From positions 35,255,001 through 35,319,000 of the forward strand of contig JANJXV010000013.1 of the NCBI GenBank assembly GCA_024803745.1: a stretch of 64,000 bases of DNA, given 5' to 3'. The notes beneath the pieces are model-generated. The model did not search any database and was not told the DNA's origin. It saw only the letters and a program-made list of their open reading frames with translations. The position numbers were made by a program, and so were the translations under genes. This DNA is from Megascapheus bottae. Lineage: Eukaryota; Chordata; Mammalia; Rodentia; Geomyidae. How positions within the stretch are numbered: position 1 is the stretch's first letter; each line of letters begins with the position of its first letter. Below, piece by piece: positions 12,401 to 61,447 of the stretch.

Positions 12401-14910
12401 ACTGTCAATACTTTAATTGTCTTTCAGAGCATATTTTTAACACTTAAGATTACAGGAGACTACTTAGAAAAGTTGTAGTTTTACAGATTCAGATTGTAAA
12501 CTGTGTTTGTTGTTTGGGTTTGTTTTTTTTTTTTTTTTTGCAAGAGCATCAACTGTGAAACTAATGGAATTAATTTTTCTGTTAGGCAATAACCAAAATC
12601 CATTAGAGGTAGATTGTTTCATACTAAAACAGAACTGTAACTTTCTTGATTGTTTGAGGTGTAGATGAAAAACAGTGTAGTTATAATCTACTTGATCTTA
12701 GACTAGATGAAACTTAGTTCCTGTCATTTGTAAATCTTGTGCAGCCACTGGGATTGGGGAAGACTGATATTTTATGGTAAGGCCTTTGAAATATAACGAA
12801 GATTTAAGTTAGATGCAAAAGGGTGTAAAATGCTTTGCCAGGTGCACTAGACCCAGAAAACCACATTCTGTCCCAGTTAATTTGCTTTGTGGCATGAAGT
12901 TGTGTGATGGAATGTTAATGTCAGCAACCTCTTTATTTACACACCAAGGCAAAAGGAGTAGTAATTAACACTTTGACACTCCCCCATTGATGTGTAATTG
13001 ACTGTTTCAAAGGAGCACTGGTTCATAAGCTATTGCATGCATTAAAACTGCGTTTTCTATATTGCAGCATTTTAAGACGGGTCAGTGACAATGCAGAAAT
13101 TGCTCAATGATGCACATTTTTTTATTACTGCATTAAGCTCTTGACATATTAGTAATGAATAAATGTTTCCATAAAATTAGATTTTTTATAACTTTAAAAT
13201 TGAAATATGACACACAACACTGTGCCTTCCTCTTTGAAGGTAGTATTCTAGTTTTAGGAAACAAATATGGCTTCCTTTAACTCATACTTTACCTGCTTGC
13301 TTAGCAGTTTGATGATCAGAACAAAAGCACTAAAGGCTTTAAATGTGGTTTGTTTTAAAGTAGTGGCTTTAAGCATTTATTTGAGGAATTTTTAGGCATT
13401 TTCCAAAAGGAAAAGAGAATAATTTTATGTAGTTTATTTTAGAAATAATCTTCATCCCTTTGATACGTTTATTTCACTTATTTAAGGTTGTAACTACACA
13501 AAGTAACAGTGAAATTTAAAGAATTTAATTGGATCTTAGAATTTATTTTATCATATTCAAAGGATATATATGCCCATGGAAATGGAATATTTAGGAATTT
13601 TTAAGAACCTTCTGTAATATTGCTTTCATGGGAAAAAGTTCCTAACATTGTTAATTTATTGTTATGACTAGAAGTCAAATTCCCTAATCTGCCTTTGATT
13701 TTGAACATCTTTGTAAATTAAGAATCTTCTATTAGCAATTTGTTCATATAAAATGTGTTGGGAAAAAAACATTTTATTAAATGTTTATGTTTGGAGTTCT
13801 TAATTTATTAAACCATTTCTTACAGCTGAAAGTTGATTTCCACAGGTGGTATCAGGCTGTTAAAGCATGTATTTTTTATTATTATTATTATTATCAGTAA
13901 CAACTTGGGGCAGAAGTATCATTATCTTGTGTCAACTGAATTGCCCTAACATGTCCACATGTAATCTGGTGTTATCCAGTTGTTACCTTCTTGCTTCAGA
14001 AAGTTAATCAGCATCTGATTTGCATTTGTTAATTAGGGTTAATGTGCATTAATTGATTTTTTGATGCTTGTAGATTACCATTAAACCCAGTTAACAATAC
14101 TTACTTTTGCACCTCATTCATTTGAGTTATGATGATCATGTTTTTTGTTGAATCTGTGCCAAATAGGAAGTCTGTATCATAATTGCAGCTAATTAACAGA
14201 TAATCATGTGTTATATTAACGGGCTCCTGTAGTATTCCACTAATAAATGAATGTTATAAATTTCATATTTAGGGATTGCTTGGACATAGAACTTTTAGCA
14301 ATACAAACTTGAGACTGAATTACTAGAAGCACATAGTTGAGCATTTACTGAGTTTGTATAATTTGAAAGTTGAAAGGAACATGCAAATCTATATATTGGT
14401 TTTAGTTTTTATAATATCATTAGAACAAATACATATGATATCCTCCTATAATTGTTTCAGCTTAAAACCATGTTAGAATTTAGAACTTTTAAATTATTTT
14501 GTCTTTTTATTTTTAATTTAATTTTATTTTTCGGCCAGTCCTGGGTCTTGAATGCAGCCTGAGCACTGTTGTTGGGCTTACTCAAGGTTAGTGCTCTACC
14601 ACTGGAGCCACAGCACCATTTCCAGCCTTTTTCTGTATATGTGGTGCCAAGGAATCGAACCTAGGTCTTCATGCATGCTATGCTAGGCAAGCACTCTTAC
14701 CACTAGTCCAAACTCTAGGCCTATTTTTAAACTTTGCTCCTAGGAGCTGGGCTCAGTGACTCATGCCTGTAATTGTAGCTACTCAAGACACTAAGATCTG
14801 AGGATCATGGTTCAAAGCCATCCTGGGCAATACAAACCCCTGAGACTCTTATCTCCAATTAAGCACTAGCCAACTAGTATTAAAGTGTATTGGCCTAAAA
14901 TTGCTAATAT

Positions 14911-14961
<51 letters not shown>

Positions 14962-17362
14962 TACAAGTGTTGAAGACATTTTTGGCAAGTTTTTATTTGT
15001 AAGTATTAGGTCCTGAGTGGCATGATGGGAAATATATAGTATTTTCATAACTGAAAATGTCTAGGAAAATATTTTATGTATGTACTCATCATGGTGACAG
15101 AGTAGATAAGGAATGCTGGGGCTGGGAGTTTGCCCTAGTGGTGGAGTGCTTGGGTAGCATACAAGAAGACCTGGGTTCGATTCCTTGGTACCACATACAT
15201 AGAAAAAGCCATAAGTGGTGCTGTGACTCAGGTAGTAGAGCTCTAGCCTTGAGAAAGTCCAAGGTCAGTGCTCAGGCCCTAAGTTCAAGCTCCAAGACTG
15301 GCAAAGAAAAAAATCCTGCGTATTTAAGTGAGCTTAAAACAAGCTTAGGCAATCTAACTGTATGTACTCTACGGAGTACATTTCCTAGAATGTATAAATA
15401 TAAAACTGGTACAAAAATTTTAGATTCAAAAAATAGTACTTGTAACACATTCTTTGAACCTAAGTAGTCACCTATGGCATTATGGAAACAAATGTTACAG
15501 AAAATCATTTTTATATATGGGGTGTATGTAATTAACGAATTTATAAAAATGAGGTTAAGGGTTGTGGTATACCCATGTGTTTACACAATACACTAAACAA
15601 ATTCACCCCTCAGCCACATTCCTGTTCTTCACCTCTCTCCTCTCCCATTTGGAAAATAAATTTTAAACATAATGTCAGTTTGTGGACTGCAAATACAACT
15701 TGGTCAAAAATATTCTAAATTCTCAGTGATTTCCACAGCTTAACTCAAGAGTTGTAATTATATAGATGTTTCATTGGTTTAGGGACTCACCAGGGTTTCA
15801 CTATTGTTATTCAGGCCTGTTACACGAACAGAACATGGCAAAAATGCGACTACTTACTTTTATGGGAATGGCAGTAGAAAATAAGGAAATTTCTTTTGAT
15901 ACAATGCAGCAAGAACTTCAGATTGGAGCCGATGATGTTGAAGCCTTTGTTATTGATGGTAAGGCAATTAGAATATTTTTTTTCCTGTTATGTGGAAATT
16001 GGGATTTTTATCTTGAAAACTTAGCCTAACATTGTTTTATAACAAATATATATATGTTTAATTGGTAGGCAGATATATTTGTAGATTGAAAATTCAGTAG
16101 ACAATGGTTATGCAGTTTTCAGTCTTATGGCTGATGTGCCAATATTCAATTATTACTACATAGTGTTTATTAAAAATTTTAGTTATAGCTAGACCCCAGT
16201 TACTCACACCTATAATCCTAGCTACTTGGGAGTACAGAGATTCTGAGCCAGCCTAGGCAAATTGGAGATTTACTGTAGTTAACTAAAAAAAGCCAGAAGT
16301 GGGGGGGTAGCTAAAGTAGTAGAGCTACTTGTGAGTAAGGAGTACAGGGCCAAGTTAAGCCCCAGTACAGGAAACAAAACAATTCTAGTTTTCCTTTAAT
16401 TGCACACAGCAGGTGAACTAAGTTCTCAGTAAGGTTTTACTCTTACATGACAATTAAGAGACCTACATCATTAGAAATGATATCAATCCTTCTATACATT
16501 TTATTTATCAGTTGTAGGTCTTGAACTCTGGGCCTGGATGCTGTTTCTGTTTCTTCAGTTAAGGGCTAGTGCTCTAATATTTCTGGTAGCCACAGCACCA
16601 CTTCTGGTTTATAAAATAACACTGGGAACAATGCAAAATTTTGTTGTATTTTGTTTTCCATTAATTATCTTTCTTAGAAAGTTTCTGTATGACGTATCAT
16701 ATAAAAATCTTTTTTCAGCGGTAAGAACTAAAATGGTATACTGCAAAATTGATCAGACCCAGAGAAAAGTAGTTGTCAGGTAAGACATTTAATACTTTGC
16801 TGCTTTTTGTAGAGCATTTATTTCAATCTGATCACTGTGTTTCACAAAAATATTTAGAGAACCAAGGTACTGTTCTTAGCTGTTGACTGTAGTTAAATAG
16901 TGGCTATTTATCATAATTTTATTAAAGTTGGAACTGAATGTGATTAGCTTATTTAATGAAAGAGTCCTATTTTCCAGCACATTTCATTTAATGACTGAGC
17001 ACTGCCTAGAATACTAATGACTTTTGAGTCTGTTTTTATAGAGTTGGTGAGGATAGAAGGTTTAGAATCAATATGGCAAAAGTAATTTTTAAAAAGTAAG
17101 CCTCTGATTTTTAAATTCTCTAATTTTAAATTGTCTTTTATTAAAGTTTTGCTTCTAAGTAGATTCAGATTTGTATCATATAATGAAGGAATATCAGGAT
17201 AGCAGGTTGACTAATTTTATTTTTTGTTTTTTGATTTTTAGTCATAGCACACATCGGACATTCGGAAAACAGCAGTGGCAACAACTGTATGATACACTTA
17301 ATGCTTGGAAACAAAACTTGAACAAAGTGAAAAACAGCCTTTTGAGTCTTTCTGATACCTGA
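447..17362 (+). CDS. EIF3M: EIF3M, eukaryotic translation initiation factor 3 subunit M (complete, 11 coding exons)
   Basis: Subunit M of eIF3, the cytoplasmic complex that binds the 40S ribosome, promotes recruitment of initiator tRNA and mRNA, and helps scanning. The spliced reading frame is join(447..488, 3080..3212, 3665..3803, 4069..4192, 4340..4434, 8998..9081, 9799..9898, 10780..10861, 15815..15958, 16719..16779, 17242..17362): 1,125 nt, 374 codons plus TGA, the length of human EIF3M, with no frameshift or internal stop. The protein is recognisable throughout from [14 protein letters not shown] to the end NSLLSLSDT. The N-terminal two thirds is helical-repeat; the PCI domain (subunit-contact module of eIF3, the proteasome lid and the COP9 signalosome) covers roughly residues 180-340. 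The start is ATG 447 with G at -3. All introns are GT-AG. The promoter is CpG-rich and the 3' end faces CCDC73. Identification is by recalled similarity to the human protein; exon edges come from splice sites and phase. Confidence 0.98.
721..1404. other. EIF3M intron 1, non-repeat part
   Basis: Leaves the CpG-rich zone and becomes ordinary AT-rich intron. A C run at 1294-1304 is the only low-complexity item. No gene signal. Confidence 0.6.
1415..1650 (+). repeat. B1-Geo SINE
   Basis: B1/7SL-like head (cctagctactcaggaggctg) followed by the tRNA-like right unit (ggctcaagtggtaga). Tail region replaced by a C run. Confidence 0.8.
1732..1771. other. Short imperfect hairpin
   Basis: agagcatctg (1741-1750) and cagatgctct (1755-1764) are perfect complements around a 4-nt loop. 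Pairing extends through attaa/ttaat with a 2-nt bulge, giving about 17 pairs. Confidence 0.6.
2135..2596 (-). repeat. Old B1-Geo SINE interrupted by a younger SINE
   Basis: Right-unit sequence at 2135-2177 resumes at 2433 and continues through the B1-like head to 2596. The interruption is the copy at 2188-2422. Confidence 0.8.
2188..2422 (-). mobile_element. B1-Geo SINE nested in another SINE
   Basis: Poly-T at left, complete element, flanked by the direct repeat ttccataacc at 2178-2187 and 2423-2432. Confidence 0.88.
2918..3045 (+). repeat. IDL-Geo SINE, 3'-truncated
   Basis: ID-like head with B box ggttcaagtcc and start of the right unit. Ends 35 nt before EIF3M exon 2. Confidence 0.75.
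3080..3212 (+). CDS. EIF3M: EIF3M coding exon 2 (residues 15-58)
   Basis: Acceptor ccccatag, donor gtttgt. Begins [19 protein letters not shown] and leaves one base (g) for the next codon. Confidence 0.97.
3665..3803 (+). CDS. EIF3M: EIF3M coding exon 3 (residues 59-104)
   Basis: Acceptor gtgatag, donor gtaagt. Contains [18 protein letters not shown]. Leaves ct for the split Leu codon. Confidence 0.97.
4069..4192 (+). CDS. EIF3M: EIF3M coding exon 4 (residues 105-146)
   Basis: Acceptor caaccag, donor gtgagt. Encodes [19 protein letters not shown] and ends ELDQ on a codon boundary. Confidence 0.97.
4340..4434 (+). CDS. EIF3M: EIF3M coding exon 5 (residues 147-177)
   Basis: Acceptor cactgtag, donor gtattc. 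Encodes [19 protein letters not shown] and ends DCKK plus ag of a Ser codon. Confidence 0.97.
4790..4990 (+). repeat. Degenerate B1-like fragments
   Basis: Two weak 7SL-like heads in tandem (aatgcctgtaatcctaacac and gtggtggcacatgtttg). Old, no tail. Confidence 0.5.
4991..5883. other. EIF3M intron 5, no recognised element
   Basis: AT-rich unique sequence with a gtgtgcgtgtgt run near 5099. Nothing gene-like seen. Confidence 0.5.
5884..6086 (-). repeat. B1-Geo SINE
   Basis: Right unit then B1-like head on the minus strand (tgggattacaagcgtgaacc near 6058). No clear duplication. Confidence 0.75.
6090..7575 (-). mobile_element. Truncated LINE-1 (ORF2 C-terminal part and 3' end)
   Basis: On the minus strand the broken frames 7655-7203 and 6955-6602 encode L1 ORF2 C-terminal landmarks such as [18 protein letters not shown] and [19 protein letters not shown]. 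The 3' end is at the left with a poly-T of 8-9. A frame change separates the two pieces, so it is dead. About 1.5 kb, 5'-truncated. Confidence 0.88.
7576..8630. other. EIF3M intron 5, unique stretch
   Basis: AT-rich, no SINE or L1 similarity recognised, no open frame of note. Confidence 0.5.
8632..8851 (-). repeat. B1-Geo SINE
   Basis: Right unit next to a C/T-rich run (8618-8636) in place of the poly-T; B1-like head at right. Confidence 0.78.
8998..9081 (+). CDS. EIF3M: EIF3M coding exon 6 (residues 178-205)
   Basis: Acceptor tttttag, donor gtaata. Encodes [19 protein letters not shown] and ends on a split Arg codon. Beginning of the PCI-containing half. Confidence 0.97.
9424..9675 (+). 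repeat. B1-Geo SINE
   Basis: Full-length with A tail of about 12; sits 120 nt upstream of EIF3M exon 7. Confidence 0.82.
9799..9898 (+). CDS. EIF3M: EIF3M coding exon 7 (residues 206-239)
   Basis: Acceptor taattaag, donor gtaagt. Encodes [18 protein letters not shown] and ends GELIHD on a codon boundary. Confidence 0.97.
10200..10425 (+). repeat. B1-Geo SINE, diverged
   Basis: B1 head and shortened right unit; A-rich tail. Confidence 0.7.
10780..10861 (+). CDS. EIF3M: EIF3M coding exon 8 (residues 240-266)
   Basis: Acceptor ctctgtag, donor gtaagt. Encodes [20 protein letters not shown], ends on the first base of a Gly codon. Confidence 0.97.
11330..11529 (+). mobile_element. IDL-Geo SINE, first of a tandem pair
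   Basis: ID-like head from ccaggagcatagtctagtgg, right unit ending caagccccaggactgg. Left direct repeat aaaaaagctgttgcttt at 11313-11329. Confidence 0.85.
11531..11726 (+). mobile_element. IDL-Geo SINE, second of a tandem pair
   Basis: Starts ggggccgggagtttggccta directly after the first tail. The closing direct repeat aaaaaagctgttgcttt is at 11727-11743. Confidence 0.85.
11849..12073 (+). repeat. B1-Geo SINE
   Basis: Complete head and right unit (gtggctcaagtggtagagtg) with a short A/G tail. Confidence 0.82.
12076..14529. promoter_or_regulatory. Repeat-free block in EIF3M intron 8, candidate conserved enhancer
   Basis: About 2.4 kb without any SINE or L1, in a window with roughly one SINE per 600 bp. 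Visible factor-type motifs: TAATTA at 12962-12967 and 14190-14195, TTAATTAG at 14029-14036, the octamer ATTTGCAT at 14018-14025 next to it, and tatttac (forkhead-type) near 12934. Contains a (TTA)n run at about 13872-13893. Not coding. Regulatory role is inferred. Confidence 0.45.
14530..14722 (-). repeat. IDL-Geo SINE
   Basis: Right unit then ID head on the minus strand (aatcgaacctaggtcttcat as the B box side). Confidence 0.85.
14746..14870 (+). repeat. B1-like SINE head only
   Basis: 7SL-like half through gagactcttatctccaatta; no right unit follows. Confidence 0.72.
14910..14960 (+). repeat. (TG)n microsatellite
   Basis: About 24 uninterrupted tg units. Confidence 0.97.
15117..15313 (+). 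repeat. IDL-Geo SINE
   Basis: Head with perfect B box ggttcgattcc near 15175-15185, right unit, short A-rich tail. Confidence 0.88.
15815..15958 (+). CDS. EIF3M: EIF3M coding exon 9 (residues 267-314)
   Basis: Acceptor ttattcag, donor gtaagg. Encodes [19 protein letters not shown] and the winged-helix part of the PCI domain. Ends on a split Ala codon. Confidence 0.97.
16185..16380 (+). repeat. Diverged B1-Geo SINE
   Basis: Head tataatcctagctacttggg and degraded right unit with a G run. Confidence 0.68.
16508..16610 (-). repeat. Right-unit (Geo) fragment
   Basis: gtcttgaactctgggcctgg through acagcaccacttctggttt, minus strand; about 110 nt upstream of EIF3M exon 10. Confidence 0.68.
16719..16779 (+). 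CDS. EIF3M: EIF3M coding exon 10 (residues 315-334)
   Basis: Acceptor ttttcag, donor gtaaga. Encodes [19 protein letters not shown]. Only 61 nt. Confidence 0.97.
17242..17362 (+). CDS. EIF3M: EIF3M last coding exon 11 (residues 335-374, stop TGA)
   Basis: Acceptor gattttta-g. Encodes [19 protein letters not shown] and the C-terminal helix, then TGA at 17360-17362. Confidence 0.97.
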
Positions 17363-17435
17363 AATTTAATGCATACAATTTTGTTCTTTTGGGGGAAAAA
17401 AAAGAAATCCTAGTAAAATATCATACTAAAATCCT
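17363..17435 (+). terminator. EIF3M: EIF3M 3' UTR with possible variant poly(A) signal
   Basis: No canonical AATAAA follows the stop codon closely. AGTAAA at 17412-17417, a known weak variant, would give cleavage near 17430 and a very short 3' UTR. Further AT-rich near-signals follow (tataaa near 17500). The end is therefore uncertain. Confidence 0.4.
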
Positions 17436-17812
17436 TAGTAGCATGGACATTTATTCTCTCAAATTTAAAAAAATTCCAGAAATAGAAAAGTTATAAACTA
17501 TAAAATGTTACTTTGCCTTACACAACACATGAATTCTGTTGGAAAGGATGCTGAAGGAATAATACTTTGAAAGAATTACAGAGGGAAAGACAAAAACCTA
17601 AAGGTAATTATGGAACTGTGGGTACCAACAGCCAACTCAGCTAATCTAGAAAAGACCTTTAATAATGTATTTGCAGAACAGATACATAACAAAACTGCAT
17701 CACATTAGAAAAATTGGAAAAGGCAAGACAAACAACTCTATTGCTTTATATGATGTTTTCACTTACGTCAGTGTTTTCTTATTTCACCAATGGGTGCATT
17801 TATCACCACTGC
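17430..17812 (-). terminator. CCDC73: CCDC73 3' UTR with AATAAA and ATTAAA on the minus strand
   Basis: Read on the minus strand after the stop codon, ATTAAA occurs at 17663-17658 and a canonical AATAAA at 17455-17450. Use of the second would carry the CCDC73 mRNA to about 17430, within 70 nt of the EIF3M stop codon. Confidence 0.55.
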
Positions 17813-57348
<39,536 letters not shown>

Positions 57349-57379
57349 CTAGTTGGCAGAACAATTTTAGTTATTTAGT

Positions 57380-57507
57380 TCTTTCTCTCCTTGTCTCTCT
57401 CCCTTCCCTGTCTTTCCATATCCCCCCTCTGTCTCTCTCCATCTCTCTCCCTCCCTTCCTCTCCATCTCTCTCTCACATCCTCTCTCTCTCACAGCCTCT
57501 TCTTCCC

Positions 57508-57566
<59 letters not shown>

Positions 57567-57615
57567 CTCTCGCTCTATTTCTCTCTCTCTTTCTCTCCCC
57601 CATACACACACACAG
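57380..57615 (+). repeat. (CT)n-rich tract with short (CA)n
   Basis: Imperfect CT/CCT units with a pure (tc)n core near 57511-57562, then acacacac. On the CCDC73 transcript this is a GA-rich purine run. Confidence 0.95.
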
Positions 57616-57851
57616 AAAATATGTAAATATGAAGTGATAAACAACTGCTGCTAGTTAATATGCCAAAAATAAATGTTGTAAAAAGTATTCTCTGAAGGTC
57701 TACCATAGTATGGAGGAAATATTCATTGGAAGATATGTCTTAATCTATGTAAAACAATTTTCTTTCAATAATGAAGCAGTCCTTTCAAGTTAGGTTACAC
57801 TTCTCTTGATTTCTCAAAATCAACTGTTTTATTTATTAAAAAAGTATATAA

Positions 57852-58052
57852 TGCCAGCCAGGAGTTTGGCCTAGTGGTAGAGTGCTTGCCTAGCATGCAC
57901 GAAGACCTGGGTTCAATTCCTTGGTACCACATACTTAGAAAAAGCCAGAAGTGGTGCTGAGGCTCAAGTGGTAGAGTTCTAGCCTTGAGAAAAATCCAAG
58001 GACAGTGCTCAGGCCCTGAGCTCAAGCCCAGGGCTGGCAAAAAAAAAAAAAA
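57852..58052 (+). mobile_element. IDL-Geo SINE
   Basis: Left A box at 57867-57877 and B box at 57910-57920; flanked by aaaaaagtatat. Confidence 0.9.
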
Positions 58053-58059
58053 GTATATC

Positions 58060-58250
58060 TTGCCTATAATCCCAGAAATTCAGGCTTGAGGATCCAAAGT
58101 ATCATAGTTCTAGACTGGCCTAGGCAGAAAAGTCTATGAAAACCTCATCCCAAATATAACCAACTTAAGAGTTGAACTGGATGCTCAAGTAGTATCAGCC
58201 AAGTCAATACTAAGCACTGAGTTCAAACCCTGGTATAGCAGGACTAGAGA
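58060..58250 (+). repeat. Degenerate B1-Geo SINE
   Basis: tgcctataatcccagaaatt to gagttcaaaccctgg. Confidence 0.6.
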
Positions 58251-58350
58251 AGGAGGGTAAAAAAGAATCAGTTTAGCACTAAATAAAGTGTAAGGATAAG
58301 AGTAGGATTCAAAGTCTTACTTTTTTTCTTTCCCTTACTTTAAAATTAGG

Positions 58351-58388
58351 ACATATATATATACATATACATATATATATATATATAT
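58351..58388. repeat. (AT)n tract
   Basis: atatatacatatacatata run joining the poly-T of the next SINE. Confidence 0.85.
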
Positions 58389-58588
58389 TTTTTTTTTTTT
58401 GCCAGTCCTGGGCTTGAGCTCAGGGTCTGAGCACTGTCCTGGGGCTTTTTCCTCAAAGCTAGCACTCTGCCACTTGAGCCTCAGCACCTCTTCTGGCTTT
58501 TTTCTATGTATGTGGTACTGAGGAATCGAACCCAGGTCTTCGTGCATGCTAGGCAAGAACTTTACCACTAAGCCAAACTCCCGACCCC
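58389..58588 (-). repeat. IDL-Geo SINE
   Basis: Complete minus-strand copy; weak flanks aggacatat and aggacttat. Confidence 0.87.
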
Positions 58589-58664
58589 AGGACTTATATT
58601 TTTGTTTAAATTTTGTTTATTTATTTTTGTTACAAGATCATCTGGCACTTGAAGCCTTTACTTA

Positions 58665-58755
58665 TTTTTTAGTGATTTAATAGTACCGGGCATAGAATCC
58701 AGGGCTTTGAGCACACTAAGCAAATACTCTACCACTGAGCCATGCATACAATCCA
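58665..58755 (-). repeat. Monomeric ID-like SINE
   Basis: ggcatagaatccagggcttt and actctaccactgagccatgc on the minus strand, no right unit. Confidence 0.65.
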
Positions 58756-58796
58756 ATATTCCTCTGCTGATAAAACTAGCTTTAACAATTTAAAAT

Positions 58797-59027
58797 ATTT
58801 TTTGGTTAGTTGTGGGGCTTGGGCACTCTGGACCTGGCACTGTCCCTGAGCTTTTCAGCTCAAGGTTAGCGCTCTACCACTTGAGCCACAGCACCACTTC
58901 CAGTTTTCTGGTGGTTATCTGGAGTCTCATGGACTTTTCCTGCCTGGTTTGCTTTGAACCCTGATCCACAGATCTCAGCCTCCTGAGTAGCTAGGATTAC
59001 AGGCATGAGCCACCAGCGCCCAGCTTT
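58797..59027 (-). repeat. B1-Geo SINE
   Basis: Near-consensus, ends gagccaccagcgcccagc. Confidence 0.86.
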
Positions 59028-59739
59028 AATCTTTTTAGTTTAAAATAAAAACAACTTTCACTAATACTAATAAAGAGAACACATTACAGGAGAGCTGTGG
59101 CTAACTAAATTATTTTGGCAAGTCTTATACTAGTTTTAACTTTTTCAAAGTTATTTTTTAATTATTTTAAGTAAAGTGATAGTATAATTGGTAATTACGT
59201 TAGATCAGTTGAAAGTTCTGACAAGTTTCTTGATCTTTCAGACTCATACTTTGGTTCATTTATATAGATTGTGAGGCAGCTACAAATGCAAACAAGTTGA
59301 CAACCTTGAACATCTTCTATTTCCTTAGGTAGTCACTAATTGTCAAACTATTAAACAATGAAAAATAATGAACCATATTAATCTTTTCTAAAATATATTT
59401 GCTAACTTATGAAATTATATTAACTTATAACAGATTTGTATAAATCTAATACTATTTCACTAAACACTGTCTAATAGGATATTTTCAATTCAAGGAATAT
59501 TCCAGTTTTTCAATTCAAATCAGTATTTGTATAGCCTTTAAGACAACACTATCTAATAAGCATCCAAAGCCTCCTTAGCCTCTATGAGCAGTAAATAAGA
59601 TAGTAAGTACAATCATGTTCAGGAAAAATATACAGAAAAGACATAACATAGGCACTCCCTATTCATAGAGCTCAATATACATTACTTTGGTGTGATATAT
59701 TGTATTCTAACATTCTCTGCTTGAAATGGAATTCAACAG
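59028..59739. other. CCDC73 intron, unique
   Basis: AT-rich; no recognised element or exon. Confidence 0.5.
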
Positions 59740-59850
59740 GGGGGAGAGAAAATGGGAGAAAAACAAGAAATGTACTCTGTTCAACAAAAAATGTACTCAG
59801 TACCTTGCTTATGTAACTTACATCACCTTTACAATAAAATAAAACAATTT
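59740..59850 (+). repeat. L1 3'-UTR tail
   Basis: aggggggagagaaaatggga to caataaaataaaac. Confidence 0.68.
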
Positions 59851-60024
59851 AAAATTTGAATTCAAGGAAAATAAAATAGAATAATAAAAGGGGTGTCATT
59901 AATCAATATGTTTTGTACAAATAAATGAGACACTGCATTGTAATCCTTTTGTGTAACTCCTTAAAGATAGTATTTTTAAGACTCCAGATGTTTGGAAGGT
60001 CTCCAATGAATAAAACCATAGAGA

Positions 60025-60122
60025 AATAGGAAGAAAAAAGAAGGAAAAAGGAAGAGGGAAGAAGGAGAAAGCGGAAGAAGAGGAGAGGGGGAGGAAAAGG
60101 GAGAGGGAGAGATAGAAGAGAA
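60025..60122 (+). repeat. GA-rich purine tract
   Basis: ggaagaa and gagaggg units. Confidence 0.9.
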
Positions 60123-60710
60123 AATTGTTTCATTTGTTTACATGATATTCTGCTTTTCAAGCACAAAGTAATGAAAATATTATCATTAAAGCTCAAATAT
60201 ACAATCCCAACCACAAATAAAGATCGCATTGTTGAAATGAATTAAGTACATGTTTTTTCTTCTTCCCTTTGTAAATTGATTTGAATTATTTCTCTTATAC
60301 AATTTTACAACTAAAATAATAAAGATTTACTAAGTTCACAAGACTTAGTTTAAAGAATAATAACAGGATGCACTACCCTCTAAATCATGTGAAGCTCATT
60401 TTAAACTAATCTATAAAAATCAAGATTAGAGAAAAAGCATGTGCATAGTTATATATGTGTGTGTAGTCTTTAAGTTTACTTTAAAGCCTTAAGATATTTA
60501 AAGTGGGAATAATTTTAGAATAGTATTTGCACACTATTTTTTAGAAAGACGTTCACTAATAAAAGTCATCACTATACATTTCCCTCTCTTCCTATTTGCT
60601 TAAAGAGACTAATGCAAAAATTTCTGGAGATAATTATTCATGAATAAATCTTATAGAAAAAAATGTAAGATATATTTCACAATTTGTTGTTGCCTTTGCT
60701 TGCTTCCTTC
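60123..60710. other. CCDC73 intron, unique
   Basis: AT-rich, no recognised element. Confidence 0.45.
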
Positions 60711-60711
60711 T

Positions 60712-60936
60712 TTCTCTCTCTCATTTCTTTCTTTCTTTCTTTCTTTTTTGCCACTCCTGGGGCTTGCACTTGGGATCTGGGCATTGTCCTTGAGCTTTCT
60801 CAAGGCTAATGCTTTAGCCCCTGAGCCACACAGCACTACTTCCAGCTATTTCTGTGCATGTGGTCTGAGGAATTGAACCCAGGGCTTTGTGTATGCTAAG
60901 TAAGCACTTCACCACTAGGCCAAACTCCTAACCCCA
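60712..60936 (-). repeat. IDL-Geo SINE with CTTT tail
   Basis: Tail 60712-60746 is tctctctc plus (ttct)n instead of poly-T; body diverged. Confidence 0.82.
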
Positions 60937-61132
60937 AATTTCACATATTTTTAGTTTCCAATATTGCAGTATTTTTAATATGAACTCAGATTAAACAATA
61001 GTTATAGAACTCAATTCTGTGTGTGTTTGTGTATACACACACATGTGTAAGCTTTGGGGCTAGCACTCAGGGTCTGAGTACTGTCTTTGAGCTTTTTTGC
61101 TCACCATTAGTGTTCTCCCACTTGAATCACAG

Positions 61133-61342
61133 CTCTTTTTTTTTTTTTTTTTTTTTTTGCTGGTCCTGGGCTTGAGCTCAGGGCCTGAGCACTGTCCTTG
61201 GATTTTTCTCAAGGCTAGAACTCTGCCATTTGAGCCTCAGCACCACTTCTGGCTTTTTTCTATGTATGTGGTTCCAAAGAATTGAACCTGGGTCTTTGTG
61301 CATGCTAGGCAAGCACTCTACCACTAGGCCAAACTCCCAGCC
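61133..61342 (-). mobile_element. IDL-Geo SINE nested in the preceding element
   Basis: Poly-T of 20 and complete units between acagctc and tacttctagc of the host SINE. Confidence 0.85.
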
Positions 61343-61357
61343 CTACTTCTAGCTTTT

Positions 61358-61447
61358 TTAAAAAAAATTTTATTGTAATGTATAGAGAGTTACATTCGCC
61401 ATGTAATAGGTGCATTACTTCTCACACCTTGATACCCGCTCTCATGT
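61358..61447 (-). repeat. L1 3'-end fragment nested in a SINE
   Basis: ttttattgtaatgtatagag to gatacccgctctcatg. Confidence 0.68.

Noticed and set aside
57867..57920. tRNA-gene-like A and B boxes
   Set aside because: They belong to the ID-like head of a SINE; no tRNA cloverleaf is expected and many copies exist.
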